DNA of 64,000 nt from Chytridium lagenaria. Taxonomy: Eukaryota > Chytridiomycota > Chytridiomycetes > Chytridiales > Chytridiaceae. The stretch spans positions 248,001-312,000 of the forward strand of contig JAHLKC010000011.1 in NCBI GenBank assembly GCA_025449115.1, given 5' to 3'. Under the pieces are notes generated by a model. The model ran no database searches, was not told where the DNA came from, and saw only the letters and a list, made by a program, of their open reading frames with translations. Shown here one piece after another: positions 50,251 to 63,137 of the stretch (position 1 is the stretch's first letter; each line of letters opens with the position of its first letter). A program made the position numbers and the translations under genes.

Positions 50251-51355
50251 TTAAAGGTAAAACTCATTGGGGGGTATTGTGGAGCCCTTCAGTTGCTCCA
50301 CATGCACTCCAAGAAGAACATTGTCAATAATACGTGTCGCTCCGACCTTGACGGCGCCACACATCAGCCCTCCATCAGGTCCCACCACATGCTCCTCTGT
50401 AAGGTTGAAGGGGTTGGCAATGCTCACGTATTCGAGTTTTACGTGAGATTCCGTGGCAATCACCGCCTTAGCCGCGTCAATAAGAACATTCACATTTTTC
50501 TCGCCGGCCAGAAACATTAGCCTGGCTGTCTCGAGAGCCTTGTAAAGGATGGGTGCGGCAGCCCTGTCTTTCTCCGAAAGGTATCGGTTTCTAGACGACA
50601 TGGCTAAACCATCTCTTTCGCGAATCGTCTCGCAAATTACGACCTCAGTCGGCACCAGTAGATCCCTGACCATAGACCGAACAACAGCACATTGTTGTCC
50701 GTCCTTCTGGCCAAAATAGGCCCTGGTTGGTTGGACGATGTTAAAGAGCTTAGTCACAACTGTGGCCACACCGCGAAAGAAATGCGGCCTAATAGAGCCT
50801 TCCCTAAACATGGTCAGAAACGGGTTGTCGGGCTTGCCAACATTTGATGAGACATGCCCTTCACTTCGACGAATGTGCCTTGCTGCTGCGATACATCCAG
50901 AACAATACCAGCAGGATACATCTCTTTTACACTAGGGCAAACACAACGTCGACTCCTTCTTGAGACAAAAGCTTAACATCCTGTTCCATGGTTCTGGGGT
51001 ACTTGGCCAGATCTTCCGTTGGTGCAAACTGAGCCGGATTGACGAATATGGAAGAGACTACGATATCGCATCCTTTCCTGGCATGACCAGCTATTTCTAT
51101 AAGATCAAGCCAATATAAAAACTACCTAGGCTGAGATGGCCAGCATGAAGTGCACCCTATTGTAATGGTAAAGGCCCTGTTGACCAAAAAACGAATACCC
51201 ACCATGGTCGGTACGAATCCGACTGACTTTCCATCAAGTGTCCATTTATGACGCAAGGCGCGATACTCGGCAATCGTCGTAACTATTAACGGAGTTGAAG
51301 AAAAGGTTCTACGCAAGCTTGTGGCAATCGCCTTTCTGATATTTGTCCGCAACAT
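50251..51355 (-). CDS. PAN6: pantoate-beta-alanine ligase (pantothenate synthetase)
   Basis: A mitochondrial-type leader ([20 protein letters not shown]) precedes [14 protein letters not shown] and [18 protein letters not shown], which holds the HIGH-like ATP motif; an intron splits the Gly after MVG. Then come [92 protein letters not shown] and [13 protein letters not shown]. The enzyme joins pantoate and beta-alanine with ATP to make vitamin B5. The end is PPNEFYL at 50251. Frame is lost around 50820-50950 (the segment between the Asp-Val and FRGVATVV blocks), probably through indels. Confidence 0.93.
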
Positions 51356-51468
51356 TTTTTTCCTTCTTCAGTGTAGAGAGTACACACAAGCATATTCTGC
51401 GGCATTTTATTTACGAGTAGAATATGTTGAAGGGAATGGGCGATGGGAGATGTTCAAGCTTTGCGTTA

Positions 51469-52333
51469 TCATGCCATCTTTGCTCTTTCAGGAAGAGTGA
51501 TGGAGGGAACTTGATTTGCAAACCTCTCCTGCAATCCGTATAATGAAACAGCTCCCGCCATCAAGCCGCCAGCTAACATCGCTGGTCTCAAACCAGCTAT
51601 CATTATGTCAGTTACCGTATTCTGTAAAACATGGTCTTTACCTGTCGACTTGAAAATAACACCAGTGAGGAATGCTGCGGAAATGTGATTGTAGTAGTCA
51701 GACACTCCACGGACGGAGGAGAATAGATTGTCGGTCAAAGCCCATCCTATGGCTAAAAGCAGTGTCAGATCATGTAAATTCAAAGGTCTTGCGGCCCACT
51801 TACTCAAGACTCCCAACGAATTAGCAGCCCATGGACCATATCTGGTCGCGGTGTTAAGTAGTGAGTTCATGCGGATCTTATATGAGTTGCCAGGAGCATT
51901 CTGAAGACCACGAATGGCACCGTAGAGCCCGCCCATTGTAATACCTAATGAGGATTCAAGTCAGGATAAAAATGACGTTGTTTAAAACCGACCGCAAAGG
52001 TATGCGACTCCGGTTCCGTAGTTGAGCTTATCATATCCAGTCCTCATAGGAAGAGGACCGAAATGACCAACCGCTCTCTCCTTCTTCTTCACAGCAAGGG
52101 GGTTATCGTCAATGAAGAGGTACTCAATGCCATCATCAGCAATGGAAGGATGTATTCGTGAGCTAATCTTATCGGTAGGTACAGCAGCAATCATGCTCTT
52201 AAAAGACTCTGACGGCACGTCATTACTGGCGCTACTTGCGGGAGGTGGGGTTGGCGATGATGAGTCGATAGCTGTGGAGGGTGTGGAGGATGACGGTCCG
52301 AATCCGAAAGAATGATCGCCGTTCAGTTGTCAT
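51469..52333 (-). CDS. TIM23: TIM23, mitochondrial inner-membrane protein translocase channel
   Basis: The Ser/Pro-rich N-terminal intermembrane-space part (FGFGPSSSTPSTAIDSSSP) includes SRIHPSIADDGIEYLFIDD, the conserved Tim50/Tim21-binding stretch. The membrane part starts GYDKLNYGTGVAYLCG and TMGGLYGAIRGLQNAPGNSY. It then reads KIRMNSLLNTATRYGPWAAN, IGWALTDNLFSSVRGVSDYY and ISAAFLTGVIFKSTG, the Tim17/22/23 family core. Three introns interrupt it. The N-terminal exon needs one extra base near 52318. It sits between MAP1 and PAN6 on the same strand with 77-115 bp gaps. Confidence 0.92.
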
Positions 52334-52409
52334 GCTATTGAAATGTTTGAAAATGGAAAAAAATATTGAAAAAAACAAACAAAAAAAAAAAAGTTTTTTA
52401 TTTTACTTT

Positions 52410-53755
52410 CTATTGTTTTGAGATTTGGTGGATACCTGTCAAAACCTCAACACCGTCTTCAGTCACAAGAAGAGTCTCTTCAAATTGCGCGGAGCGCTTG
52501 CCATCTGCAGTCACGGCCGTCCAATTGTCTGGCCACTGCGTGTCTCTCCAGTTACCTTCTGATATCATGGGCTCGATGGTAAACTACCAAACACATTAGA
52601 AGTGTTATAAATCATTGAGATAACATACCACATGGCCTGCCTTCATGACGCCAATGGCCTTGTTCTTTGCATAATGAGGTACGCTTGGAGCCGAGTGAAA
52701 GTTCTTTCCAATGCCGTGACCACAGTAACTCCGAACCACAGAATACCCCGCTGAATCGGCAATCTTCTGAATGACATTACCAATGTCGCGGTAAAGCGCT
52801 CCTGGCTTGACCATATCTATTGCTGTATCCAAACAAAGTCTAGTAGTCTCAACAAGTTTTTCCCCTGCTAGATCCACATTGCCGACAAGGTAAGTGGCAT
52901 TCAAGTCGCCGTGAAATCCATCATGAAAGACTGAAACATCGATGTTCACTATATCACCATCTTGCAACTCGTAACGATCCGGGATACCTGTCCAAAATTA
53001 GACAAAAAAGATTATATGGATCTAAACCATGGCAAATAACTTCATTGACTGAAGTACAGCATGATTTGGGAAAGTTATAATAGTTTAAAGGCGAAGGGTA
53101 CGAATTCCTCTCTAAAATGTGTCAATACTGGAAAGAATACAAAGTTGCACCTATGATGGCTTCATGAACAACACGATCAATCTCATCCGTCGTGACTCCA
53201 ATCTTCGCTGCCTTAGCCCCTGCCTCCAGCGCTTCCCTCGATATCTGAATGATTTTAGTTTACGTTGAAGTCTCCTTACACCGACCCTGCAAACAGTTCT
53301 GGCCTTCTCAATCTCCTCAGGTGTCAATACTTCGATATTATTCGAATTCCGAAGTTTCTGCTCGCTGATCGGCTGGCCTGCATGACACCGTCAGATTCTA
53401 AAAAGAAAATCCTTTTTCCGACCTTTTTCGGCATAATCAGGCTGGAGGATATGAGGAGGGACGTCACGTTTTGGAGAGAGAGGATATATAGGCCTCAGTT
53501 TGCCAGTGTATGGGAAGGTGGGAAAAGGGTTGTATTCTGCATGGTCAGATGTGTTGCTGCGCTTCAAACTGACCCCTATGTTTTATCTTGTGCACATTCC
53601 AATTCGTTTTGAAGCAAGGCTCACAAAAGTACGCTTTGAAATTATATAAGTTTAAATCTATGCAGTATGATCCAACAGTCTATCTTCAATTTATCCACAC
53701 ATGTGGGGCATTTCCTAGTTGTCTTCACACCACAAACGCTACAGTTTTTCTCCAT
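52410..53755 (-). CDS. MAP1: methionine aminopeptidase type 1 with zinc-finger N-terminus
   Basis: The N-terminus [19 protein letters not shown], joined over an intron to [16 protein letters not shown], is the MYND-like finger that docks Map1 on the ribosome. Next come [20 protein letters not shown] and [18 protein letters not shown]. The catalytic domain shows [51 protein letters not shown] (metal Asp residues), [20 protein letters not shown] (metal His), and, over an intron, [10 protein letters not shown] and [20 protein letters not shown]. The metal-binding D, D, H, E and E positions are all seen. It removes the initiator Met from nascent proteins. The stop is TAG at 52410-52412. Confidence 0.95.
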
Positions 53756-53993
53756 TTTTTTTTTTTTGTGATTGACTTGTATTTTTTCTTTTTCTTTTTT
53801 TGAAAGAAGCTGTCTACAGTTGCCATGACGAAAAAGGAGTGTATTGGGAGGATTGCAATTTGTATTGCTATGCGAGAAAGGGTGATATGTCTCATATTTT
53901 GTCAGCAAGAACTGCTGCTCCTTGCAAAGTACGAAGTTACATAGCAGTATTGTACACCAAAAATTTGGAGAACAGGACGTTGGCTTTATTTTT

Positions 53994-55302
53994 CTAAACC
54001 TTTCGTTCGTCCATTTCCGCATCTTTGAACTCGTTCCGGCATGCCGCATAGACAAGCTTTCGAATGGAGTCGTGGCAGCCAATGTCCGGAAGGTTTTGCA
54101 ATTTCACGTTGGCAGCGGCCTCCAAGTCCGATATGTTCAATTCTTTATCGTTTCCCAGCTTCGACAGTTTCTGCTGCCGAAGCCACTTAATCTCCTCAAT
54201 TATTTTCATGATATTGTTGATATATATAATTTCAGCTCGCTGTTGAAGGAAAGCCTTCTTTTCCAATTCCTTGTTAGCACGTTCTATCTCCACAGACTCT
54301 TGCAATTGAAGAGAAATCTGATATCTTTGCTGTTTTTCGGCTGGATTAAGGTCATTTGCGTGAAGTTGCATCTTGGCTTACCGTATGCCTTAAGTCGCCT
54401 TTTCAGAGACACCTGGTTCTTGTGAAGCGTGAGTTTAGTCTTGATAGGTGCATTACCGAAAGACTATCCAAAGAGCAGTTTGCAGCATTCCGGAATAATG
54501 GATCTGAAGCCGTTTTTGGCGTTGATGGGATCGCCGAAACACAGAGCCCTGGTATGGCGTTTGTATCCTGCTTACGGCCAACGCAATGAGCTCGGTTCAG
54601 GTCCAGCCAAGAATTAGATTTACGACGCGTCCTTCCCGCCAAAAGATTCTTCATACTGTCCATTTTTTTTGCAGCCTTTTCATCCACCGCCTGAGGCAAA
54701 CCATCACCGATTCTGTCTCGAGCAGACGCAGTGAGCGTCGAAAGTAACCCTGCTGCCGTGGGAATTTCTTTGTTAGGTGGTAAAGTGGTCAAAGATGCTC
54801 TTTTTCCACCTTCACCTCCCTTGACTTTTGACTTGGGGAGGGAGACGGCCCCTGTTTTGGTAGATTTCCCCCTTTTCTCCCCTGCCTTGTTCGCAGATGA
54901 TTTTTTCAAAGGCAAAGATGAATCTAGCTGTGCTTCTACATCGTGTGGTGATCTTGAACAAGTGAGAAAGTCCCTTTTCCCAAGACCTTCCAAATTTAAT
55001 GATGACCACGAACTCATACCGTCCCTCGCTGTCTTCACAAAAACAGCACTTGATCGCTTGGAGCGAGCACCAGCTTTGGGCAAAACATCTTCAAGACTAG
55101 AACCTTCAGAGGCTGGTTTAAAAATGCCACCACCGGCCGAAGGAAGTCCTGCTGATGCTGGCAGGCTGACGGCCATCGACCCTCGAAGCAACGATTCTGT
55201 AAATAGATAGTTCTTCGACTCTATTCCGATAGCCTCTGCAGAGAGATTTGAAGAGGAGCTTGAGCGCGGGCCCATGCGGTTCGTGGGTGCGCTCAAGAAC
55301 AT
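53994..55302 (-). CDS. orphan disordered and coiled-coil protein
   Basis: I do not recognise this gene. The first 270 residues are disordered and rich in Ser, Lys and Gly (RMGPRSSSSSNLSAEAIGIE, KKSSANKAGEKRGKSTKTG). A shift or intron near 54410 leads to LTLHKNQVSLKRRLKAY, then, over a 41-nt intron, AEKQQRYQISLQLQESVEIE, a clear coiled coil, continuing to KKAFLQQRAEIIYINNIMKI and IKWLRQQKLSKLG. The C-terminus is SIRKLVYAACRNEFKDAEMD. A scaffold or centrosome/cytoskeletal role would suit the composition, but nothing proves it. It is divergent from the Artemis gene with 110 bp between starts. Confidence 0.5.
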
Positions 55303-55412
55303 GTCCTGGGAAGTGATGTTAATCTTTGCATGGAAGTTGAATTGTCTCCAATCTCAGTATGTTTCACATATCATATAATAAATAGACAAATCTTTATAAC
55401 AATCAATCAGCC

Positions 55413-57289
55413 ATGTCCTCGTTCGATGGACAACTACGAGAGTTCCCCTACATTTCCATCGATAACTTCTCTCCAAAAGAGTCCGTTGTAGCATTCTTCC
55501 TGTCTCATTGCCATAGCGGTGATATCTACTTTAATAAATCAAAACTTATCAAGTATAGATCATATGAGTGGCCTGGATCGATGGAACTTTTCCGCTCCAC
55601 TCTATTGTACATCCGTGACGGCTGGACTACTGCTCAAGATAAAAATGAAGAGGAAGAGAAACTTATCTGAAGGCGGGAGGTTTGAATATTTGCAGCGCAA
55701 TCTGCATATCCTGAGGATGCATGAAACGATAAAACGTTGGTTCTACTTTCATTTTTAGTCCAAATGACACCCACAAACAGTATATTTATCAAACGGAAAG
55801 GTAATTCAGGTCACACCGCTACCTGCCAACCATTGCCTAGGCTCAACTATGTGATCCGTTACATTTAGTTGCTTTCTAATCATTTGTAGGTTCGTTATGG
55901 AAGATGAACGAAAGAGAATTCTTTACACAGGCACGTCCGCCTCGACAACTTGAGAAGCTCACATTACTCTAGGGGATGTACGAGCAGAGGACTGGTTCAC
56001 AAAAAATCTTACTGCAATGCCATGCTTAAATGATGGTTATAACTTGCGAAATATCGACCGATTATACTTCGACTCAACTTTTTATGACATCAGATATTTT
56101 AAATTTCCATTAAAGGTAAGGAGGAAATGAACTTAACGGCTTAATACATAAATTTATAGAGAGAGTCATGCGAAAGGTTGGTGCAAACTGTGAAAAGTCT
56201 TCCGAAGTCAGCACGGTTTTTAGTGAAGAGGCCATGCTTAGGATTTGAAGATATTCTTGTAGCGTTGGGATCTTTTTTTAAGTGCAAGGTTTTTTACGCA
56301 AAGTGACATTTGCTTAGTCTGCTCAAGGTTCATGTATCAAAATACTGGATGGATTTATTTCGCGGAGCATTTGCGGATTTTGAGGATTCTCTTTATGAGT
56401 CAGAGATTTTGCAGCATATTACAATAGACTCCGGCTGTCGATTTCACTCATGCGACTTCTGCAATGAGTGCAAGGAACAAGAATCGCAAGGTAATCTGTA
56501 CTATATATATCCCTCAGCACTCGGATGGGCGGATTATTTAAATGAGTGCAGACAAAGTGGAGAAGCGTTGAAACCAGTGCAAATGTCCGGACGACACATA
56601 GTAAGTACCGCTATATCTATGAGGGCTTTTTAATAATAATCCTCTAACAATGTTTACAGAAACTCTTGTTTGCTATGCACTCTTCACACGAGGAGCTCTT
56701 GTTGCTTATCCGGTCTTTAAAGCCCAAAGCAGTTCACTTTTGTGTTCCAACAATGCAGAAGACGATTCTTACGGATATCGTTCCTATCTCGCAAGAAGGA
56801 ATGGCAAATGGTCCCGAAGGAATTTACATTGAAGAGAATAATACTACAGAAGCGGATAGCACTGCCCTTGATCTTCTGCGCGCTTTTGGTAGTTCAGCGG
56901 CACCAGAAAGCATTGAGGTGCCTTACCCTCCTGTTTCCCGTTGTTACTAAGTCAGTTTGATATATATCTCTTAGATGTCCTATAGAGCAGAAGCCATGTC
57001 GCTCGTCCACAACGCGCCCTCTCTTGAACCACCGTTAGATGGAGCAGAAAATATGATATCTTTATCAACTGAAGAAATCGATCTTATTGACAGTCATGGC
57101 GGTGCTGCTAGTTTAGATGCGATTTCAAGTTTTCGGTGGGATGATCTTATAACAATAGTTTCTAATAATTCAGGGAGCAGTGGGCTAGTGGCCATTTTCC
57201 TTCGCTTTATCACACATAACGATATGTTCAATGCTATGAGTAAAGCAAAGCAGACGGCATTTTATTTTCTAGAAAATATCTTTCAATGA
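55413..57289 (+). CDS. Artemis/SNM1 (DCLRE1) beta-CASP nuclease
   Basis: The start MSSFDGQLREFPYISIDNFS matches the unusual N-terminus of Artemis, where Met1-Ser2 begins directly at the fold. FFLSHCHS joins over the 40-nt intron 55519-55558 to DHMSGLDRW, completing the HxHxDH metal motif. NHCLGSTM and RILYTGDVRAEDW are metallo-beta-lactamase motifs 3 and 4, and DRLYFDSTFYD follows. The beta-CASP part is weaker. ESCERLVQTVKSLPKSARFL and KLLFAMHSSHEELLLLIRSL, then KAVHFCVPTMQ, are visible. The C-terminal part (56975-57289) is acidic and unrecognised. Artemis opens hairpins and trims ends in non-homologous end joining; an SNM1/Pso2 cross-link-repair identity is less likely because of the N-terminus. 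Confidence 0.82.
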
Positions 57290-57387
57290 GAGCAGCTGTT
57301 GCGGCGTAAACATTCATAAAGGAACGAGTGGCTAGTTGATGGGCTCAGTGGGGTGTGATGCAGCTTGTGTGAGGAAAATGGTTGGAA

Positions 57388-58453
57388 TCACATTATTGCA
57401 CAGTCTTGCCCAGGTGCGCCTCCCATTGGCATTTTCGGCATTCCATCCGCGCCTAATTCTAGTCCAGGCGCAAGTTCTTGCATTATCTCGTCGGGGGGTT
57501 ACCACATTCTTGCATCTTTTTTTATGTTATAAGAATCCGTAACTGTGTTAATTAATTTAAATACCTTTTGCATGAGGTCAATAACTTTTTTGCTCTCTTG
57601 ATCTTCAGGCAGCTTTGCATCGTATGCTGCAATAATCTCTTGAATGATGGAGAGTTGTTGGTTATAACGGGTGTAATCCTCCGCCGAAATCTTTTCTTTA
57701 TTCGCTGCCAACCATTCCGGATACTAATACATAGGTCAGTTAGGTTCAGAGATCTCCTAACCTTAGTCACCAAGTCTTTCATGGGCTCATATAAAAGGTC
57801 CTTCGACATAATTTGCTCCATGATGCCCTCGAACATGTTTTCAAAATCGCCACCGCCCATCAAAGCCTCTAATTCCTTCATCATTTGCTCCATGCCTGCT
57901 TCATCACCTCCCAAAGCCGCCATTTCTGAGAGTCCGGTACCATCCGCCATTTGAGCCTTGAAATATTCTATTAAAGCGAGGCGATTTAAAAAAACCTTAC
58001 CTCGACTTTCTCTGAGCTATCTCTTAGCTTATTCAAAGTCTCAGAGATCTTATTCTGAAGTGATCCAGACGTTGTTGCTGGTGATGACCCATCCACTGAA
58101 GATGGAATGGCAGTGGTCTCGGATGACTCGCCCATAGTTTTCACTGAGCCAAGGAGCTTATCCATAGCTGCCTTCAAGTCTCCAGCAGTCGCATCTCCAT
58201 TTTCCGCTCCATTTTCCGAAAATCCTTTCATCAACTGCTCCATCCCGGCTGCAAGCTGCTTGGCGAAATCGTCATCCATGTCGTCCAAACCATCAGATGC
58301 AGGGGGCTCAGCGGCGAACACCTTACTGGCGGCAGGCTCTGCAGGCTTCTGAAATTCTTCCAGAACATCTAAAAAGATGATCCGTCAGCATGCGTGTCCA
58401 GGGTACTAATATCGTCATGTCGGCGACTTACCGTCTAGGAAATCGTCATCCAT
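57388..58453 (-). CDS. PEX19: PEX19, peroxisomal membrane-protein chaperone
   Basis: The start MDDDFLD joins over an intron to DVLEEFQKP, the acidic Pex3-binding N-terminus. Then come ASDGLDDMDDDFAKQLAAGM, EQLMKGFSENGA, AALGGDEAGMEQMMKELEAL, MEQIMSKDLLYEPMKDLVTK (the diagnostic block) and YPEWLAANKEKISAEDYTRY. The C-terminus, read after restoring one C in the C6 run 57493-57498, is MQECGNPPDEIMQ and ends GGAPGQDCAIM. CAIM is a CaaX box for farnesylation, as in known Pex19. It binds newly made peroxisomal membrane proteins and delivers them to Pex3. It is convergent with the Artemis gene, 98 bp away. Confidence 0.96.
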
Positions 58454-58565
58454 TTTTCTTCGTTCGTTGGGTTGCAGGGAGTAGCTTCACGAGGTCACAC
58501 GATGTTTTTCGAACAAAGTTACAGTGTGCATTTACCCATTATTTATTTTATATTTATTTATAAAG

Positions 58566-61500
58566 TTAAAGAGATTGCAGTAAAGGAAGCAAAACGTCCT
58601 GGTTGGTCTTCCAAAGCGAGGCAAAGTCTGCTTGTCTCGACATTTTGACTGAATGCAAACTATTTTGAGGTTCAGACCATTAACTAAATGAAATATTCAT
58701 ATACCTAACATCCCGGATGTTGTTTAATCGAAGACTTTTCTCGAAACTCGACGCCACTTCGTCGGCGCAATCAACAATCTTTTAAAGTCAAAAACATATA
58801 TCATGCTAACATACATCAGATGAGATTCCCGCCATGCTTGCAACGTTCATTCCAAAACTTTTTGGGCATGCTCCTTTAGCGAGCTTATATAAGAATGTTA
58901 CTTCGCGGCTAACATAATATATAAGTCGGGCAACATTTTTATATCATTACTTCTCTTCATCCGAAATAAAGTTCATGAAGCTTAAAGATACGAGCTGCAA
59001 GTGTAAGATTACTCTGCTTTTTAAATTAAAACCTTATTGTCCATGAATTCACTTGTCAGCATGCCGTAGTGAGTACTGAATAATCCCAAACATCTCGTTT
59101 CCAACAAAAGATGCCGGAGAACAGAAAAAGCGATGGCGTAGCCGTCAAACGTGCTTGTTCCGCGTCCCAATTCATCCAAGACGACAAGGGAGTTTGGAGT
59201 AGCTTCCTTTAAAATTCTCGATGTTTCGCTCAATTCGACCTATGAAGGTAAGCAGATGAATACCTATGGTTACACTTACCATAAAAGTGGACTGCCCGGA
59301 CATAATGTTGTCATTTGCACCTAATCTGGTAAAGATCCGATCAAAAGGGCTTATGACACAAGAAGATGCCGGAACAAAGCAGCCGATTTGAGCCATAATC
59401 ACAGCTATGCATGTCTGAACATTTTAGTAAACTTTACACGTACAATCAACCGTACCTGACGCAGCAACGTAGATTTACCACCCTATGAAATAACAAAAGT
59501 AAGATTTGTAAACTGTCAACAAATTAAAAGAGCCGCAGAGGGTAAAGGAGCAACACATTATAGTAAAAACGGGGTCGAAGATGGAAAAAACCTAGGAAAA
59601 GACAGAATCCCACCATATTAGGACCAGTTAGCAGAATCATGCTTGCCTCTCCACTGCCTAGAGCAATGTCGTTCGGAATAAAGTCTTTTCCAACACTAGA
59701 AAGGCGTAAGATTTAAAATAGAACGCAACAAACTCGGAAACAATGCAAGGATGACGAAGCTCTTCAAAGTCGAGAACTCGCTGCTTTCCTTCAGCAAACT
59801 GAGGGCGGCAAACGGGCGAGCCCATGGAAAGCCGGCAAAAAGTTAAGCTGCACAGGCAATCCAGAATAGACATGTTGCGAATGACAGAAAGCCATCCAGC
59901 GTACTTCCCATCGAATTTCTGATAAAGGCGAGAGCGAACTTCCTTTTTGGCATTTTCTCGCACCTCCTTTGCTTCCAGGAATTTTCGCGTTAATGACTGA
60001 ATTCGTGGTGTGTGGTATCTATTGACAGCCTACAAATTAGAGGTTAGAGATCAAAAATTAGTAAAAATACCTTTGTCTTGCTCATAAGCTTCCAATCATC
60101 CGGGGTACGGATTTTAGAGGGTGTTTCCAATTGGAATAAATCTTTTCCAACATCTTTGTAAACTAGCTTTGTTCTCAGCTCGCGCTCCTGCTTGACTCTG
60201 TAGGACTCAAACTCTGCCTCTATCAGTTCGACCGCTTTGTTGGCTTCGTCGTAGATTTCGTCGTATCCTTCGTTGATAACAATATCACCTAATCATTAAA
60301 GCGCACTTAATTCTTCTCACATGTCAAATTCATACCTTCCTCAAGACTTTCACTTTGGTCAAAAGACGATTCATAGTACTTAAGCTGCTCTTGCAATGCA
60401 TTCGGAAAGCCGTTTGAGAGCAATTCGATTAACTGAACACTTTTTAAATCCGGGAGACTTTCTTTAGCTTCGTTAACCGTTTCCTTGCAGAGTTAATAAA
60501 GTAACTGATGACCTCCCGCTTACAAAAATATCATTAAATCCTTGGAGTACAGCAATAAAATCTTTGACTTTGCAATTGCCTGCGTGCACTCGCGAGATGA
60601 TTCTTTCCATATCGGGTAAGCTTCGCAAGCATTTTGCCAATAAATCTGTATTGTTTTTTTTAGTACAATGTTAAGGAGTTTAATGCAAATTGGAACCTCG
60701 AAGTTTTGTAAGTCTAACAAGATCCTCCACAGCATCAAGCCGAGCATTTATCTCCTTAACATTTCTCAGCGGGTGAGTTATCCACCTTTAAGGTTAGATT
60801 TCGCTCGATACAATTCTTTACTTTTTAAGCAAACGCTTTCCTGAAGATAAAGAAAGATTTATGAATAGTTGCTTTACGATATACGAGGTTTACCGCACGA
60901 AGATAAGCAATGGTTTACTAATCGGAAAAGTGTTCCAGCCTCGGTGTGGTCGCTTTCATTATCAAATATTTCCAGATTACTTAAGGTTTTGCCATCTAAA
61001 ATAAGTGTTCCTGAGTCACCGACTGGGTCGTAAGTCGAAAAGTTGCCGATTGAAACAAGTTCTTTGTCAAGTTTAAGCTTTTTTACATTAGTGAGTGCTT
61101 TAAAGGTAGAGCTTACCGTTTTCAGATAAGAGATCATTCCACCAAGAGCTGTAAGAGAGCCATCCTGTTCTATAACAGATTTGAGTTCTCTCGGTGTACT
61201 TTCTTTGAAATAGCCGCCAGTTTCCAGCTCTAATACAGTACGATCATGGTCCCAGAACTCATGACCACTCGCCAAAAAGTTCAATTGAGGATTAGACAAA
61301 TTATTCTTGATCATTTGAAGAGCAATCTTAGATAGAGAACCCTAAGAGATTATTAGTATGTTAGCATATTATTCTTCCTTATTCACCTTCTCGATTATGA
61401 GTTCCCTTGGTTTAATCTGCATAAGAAGTGTTTCAAATACCGATCTATCGATGTCATCATCGAAGGTTGACAGTTTAAAGTCGGCAGTAGCTGTGTCTGC

Positions 61501-63137
61501 GAAGCACACCAGAAACTTAGGATTTGCAGAGTCAGCATTAAATTCCTAGTATTGTTATTTTATTTCAAGTTTGAGTCTTACGGTAAGGCTCATGCAGTAT
61601 GTACTCATGTCATTCGAAAGTAGATTTGAGTCAACCAATGTGCCAGTAGTCAAGACAGCCGTCAGTTCTCTCCTTATTATGTTGTCCTCCTACACAAAAG
61701 TTAAATCACCTAAATACCACTTATTCACCTTTTTCTTAATTCCATTGGCCTTTTCTCTCATTTCCTTCCCAATCAATGTTTCAACTTGATCTACTCTGGC
61801 AACTTTGTAGCCTTTAGCGACAAATTGAGAAGCCTGCAAGCCTTAGCGTTTTGTTACATGACTCTATACCCAATGGTCAAAACTGTTTTCGGGGACTCCA
61901 GTCATTTTCATGTTCACTCGATCTGTCAATTTCCAATCAAATATTTGATGAGCAATATCGGCGTCCTTTTCGTAGCACTCTATTTCATTGTTAGAGCGGC
62001 TTCGATGTCTAAGATCACTAACCGTAGAATTTCCCCTTTTTAAACATAACAATAGTATCCCAATGCGCCGCCTTTACTTGCCAGAATTGGGTCTCAAAGG
62101 CAGTAAACTTCTTCCAAGCATGCGGAGGAATGAACAACGTCCGGGGATCGTAATCAGGGTCGGCTGAGAAAGCAATAAGATAGTGTATGGGAAATATGCA
62201 TACTCGGCCGACGCATTTGCGCATCTCGCTCATCTACGAGCCATGCATATCGATCATCGTTTCTTTTCTTGAAGTCCTCCAGTCGTGCCTGATGTATTAG
62301 GTATAATTATTCTTTTGACGCACCTTTTTTTTCTCATCAGAGGGGTAAGCATATTCAGCACACGATTTAGGCCCGGTGAAGAACCAGTCTAAAAGAGTAT
62401 CAGTAAACAAATTATCTCATATAAAAACTTCTTTTCTAGCAATCGGCGAGGCATTGGTTGCAGAGACTGGAGATGAACTCAAATGCAATGTTCTGAACTG
62501 ATCAAGCCTTTTCTTTGCAGGAGTCCTAAATCCATCCGTATTGGGCCTCTTCCGTTTGGAATTTGAAGATTCAGGAACATCAATGTCCATATGATAACTG
62601 TCGTCTTCCTCATGACCCTCACTATCGCTAACGTCCCTGTCAGAAGGGACATAATCGTCATCGGAATCATCTTGTAAAAACATACGTTAAATTTACGATC
62701 AGTACGATAGAGTTTACCAGATAAAGGCCTTGGCTTCCCAATCTTGCTTTTCTTGTTCGATGGTTGTTCTGCAATGGGTTACCTAAATTCATTTCAATCC
62801 TTACCCTCTTCCTCCTCATCTTCAGATATTACATAATTAGGCTTTCTCCTTCTGCGGGTCTAAACAGCTTAGTTTAGTAGTTATGATTCATTCTCTACAG
62901 TTTTCTGAGACTCTGTGTCATCGCAAGACTCATTCACACTTTTCAAAGGAGTCTTGTGTGAACGTGGTCCTGATTCCTTAAACTTATTTACTTCAACGCG
63001 ATTGCTGGGGAAGATGCCCCAGCTACATTATCAACCAATGGCGTTTTCGCTGGAGGTTTGAAGAACGAAGTGATGGTCTTCTGCGTCGACTTCTGTTCCT
63101 TTCCTTTTGCAGGCTCCATGTTCTCTACGTTTTCCAT
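58566..63137 (-). CDS. MSH6: MSH6, DNA mismatch-recognition subunit of MutSalpha
   Basis: The N-terminus contains QKTITSFF, a PCNA-binding PIP box, within the first 30 residues. A disordered acidic region with nuclear-type basic patches follows ([11 protein letters not shown]). The mismatch-binding domain shows [20 protein letters not shown], then KKGKFYE joined over an intron (the Phe-x-Glu mismatch motif) and [20 protein letters not shown]. The connector and lever parts include [19 protein letters not shown]. The ATPase shows [14 protein letters not shown] (Walker A, split by an intron), [35 protein letters not shown] and [20 protein letters not shown] (Walker B). [10 protein letters not shown] lies near the end. 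The stop is at 58566. Introns are numerous. Confidence 0.95.
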
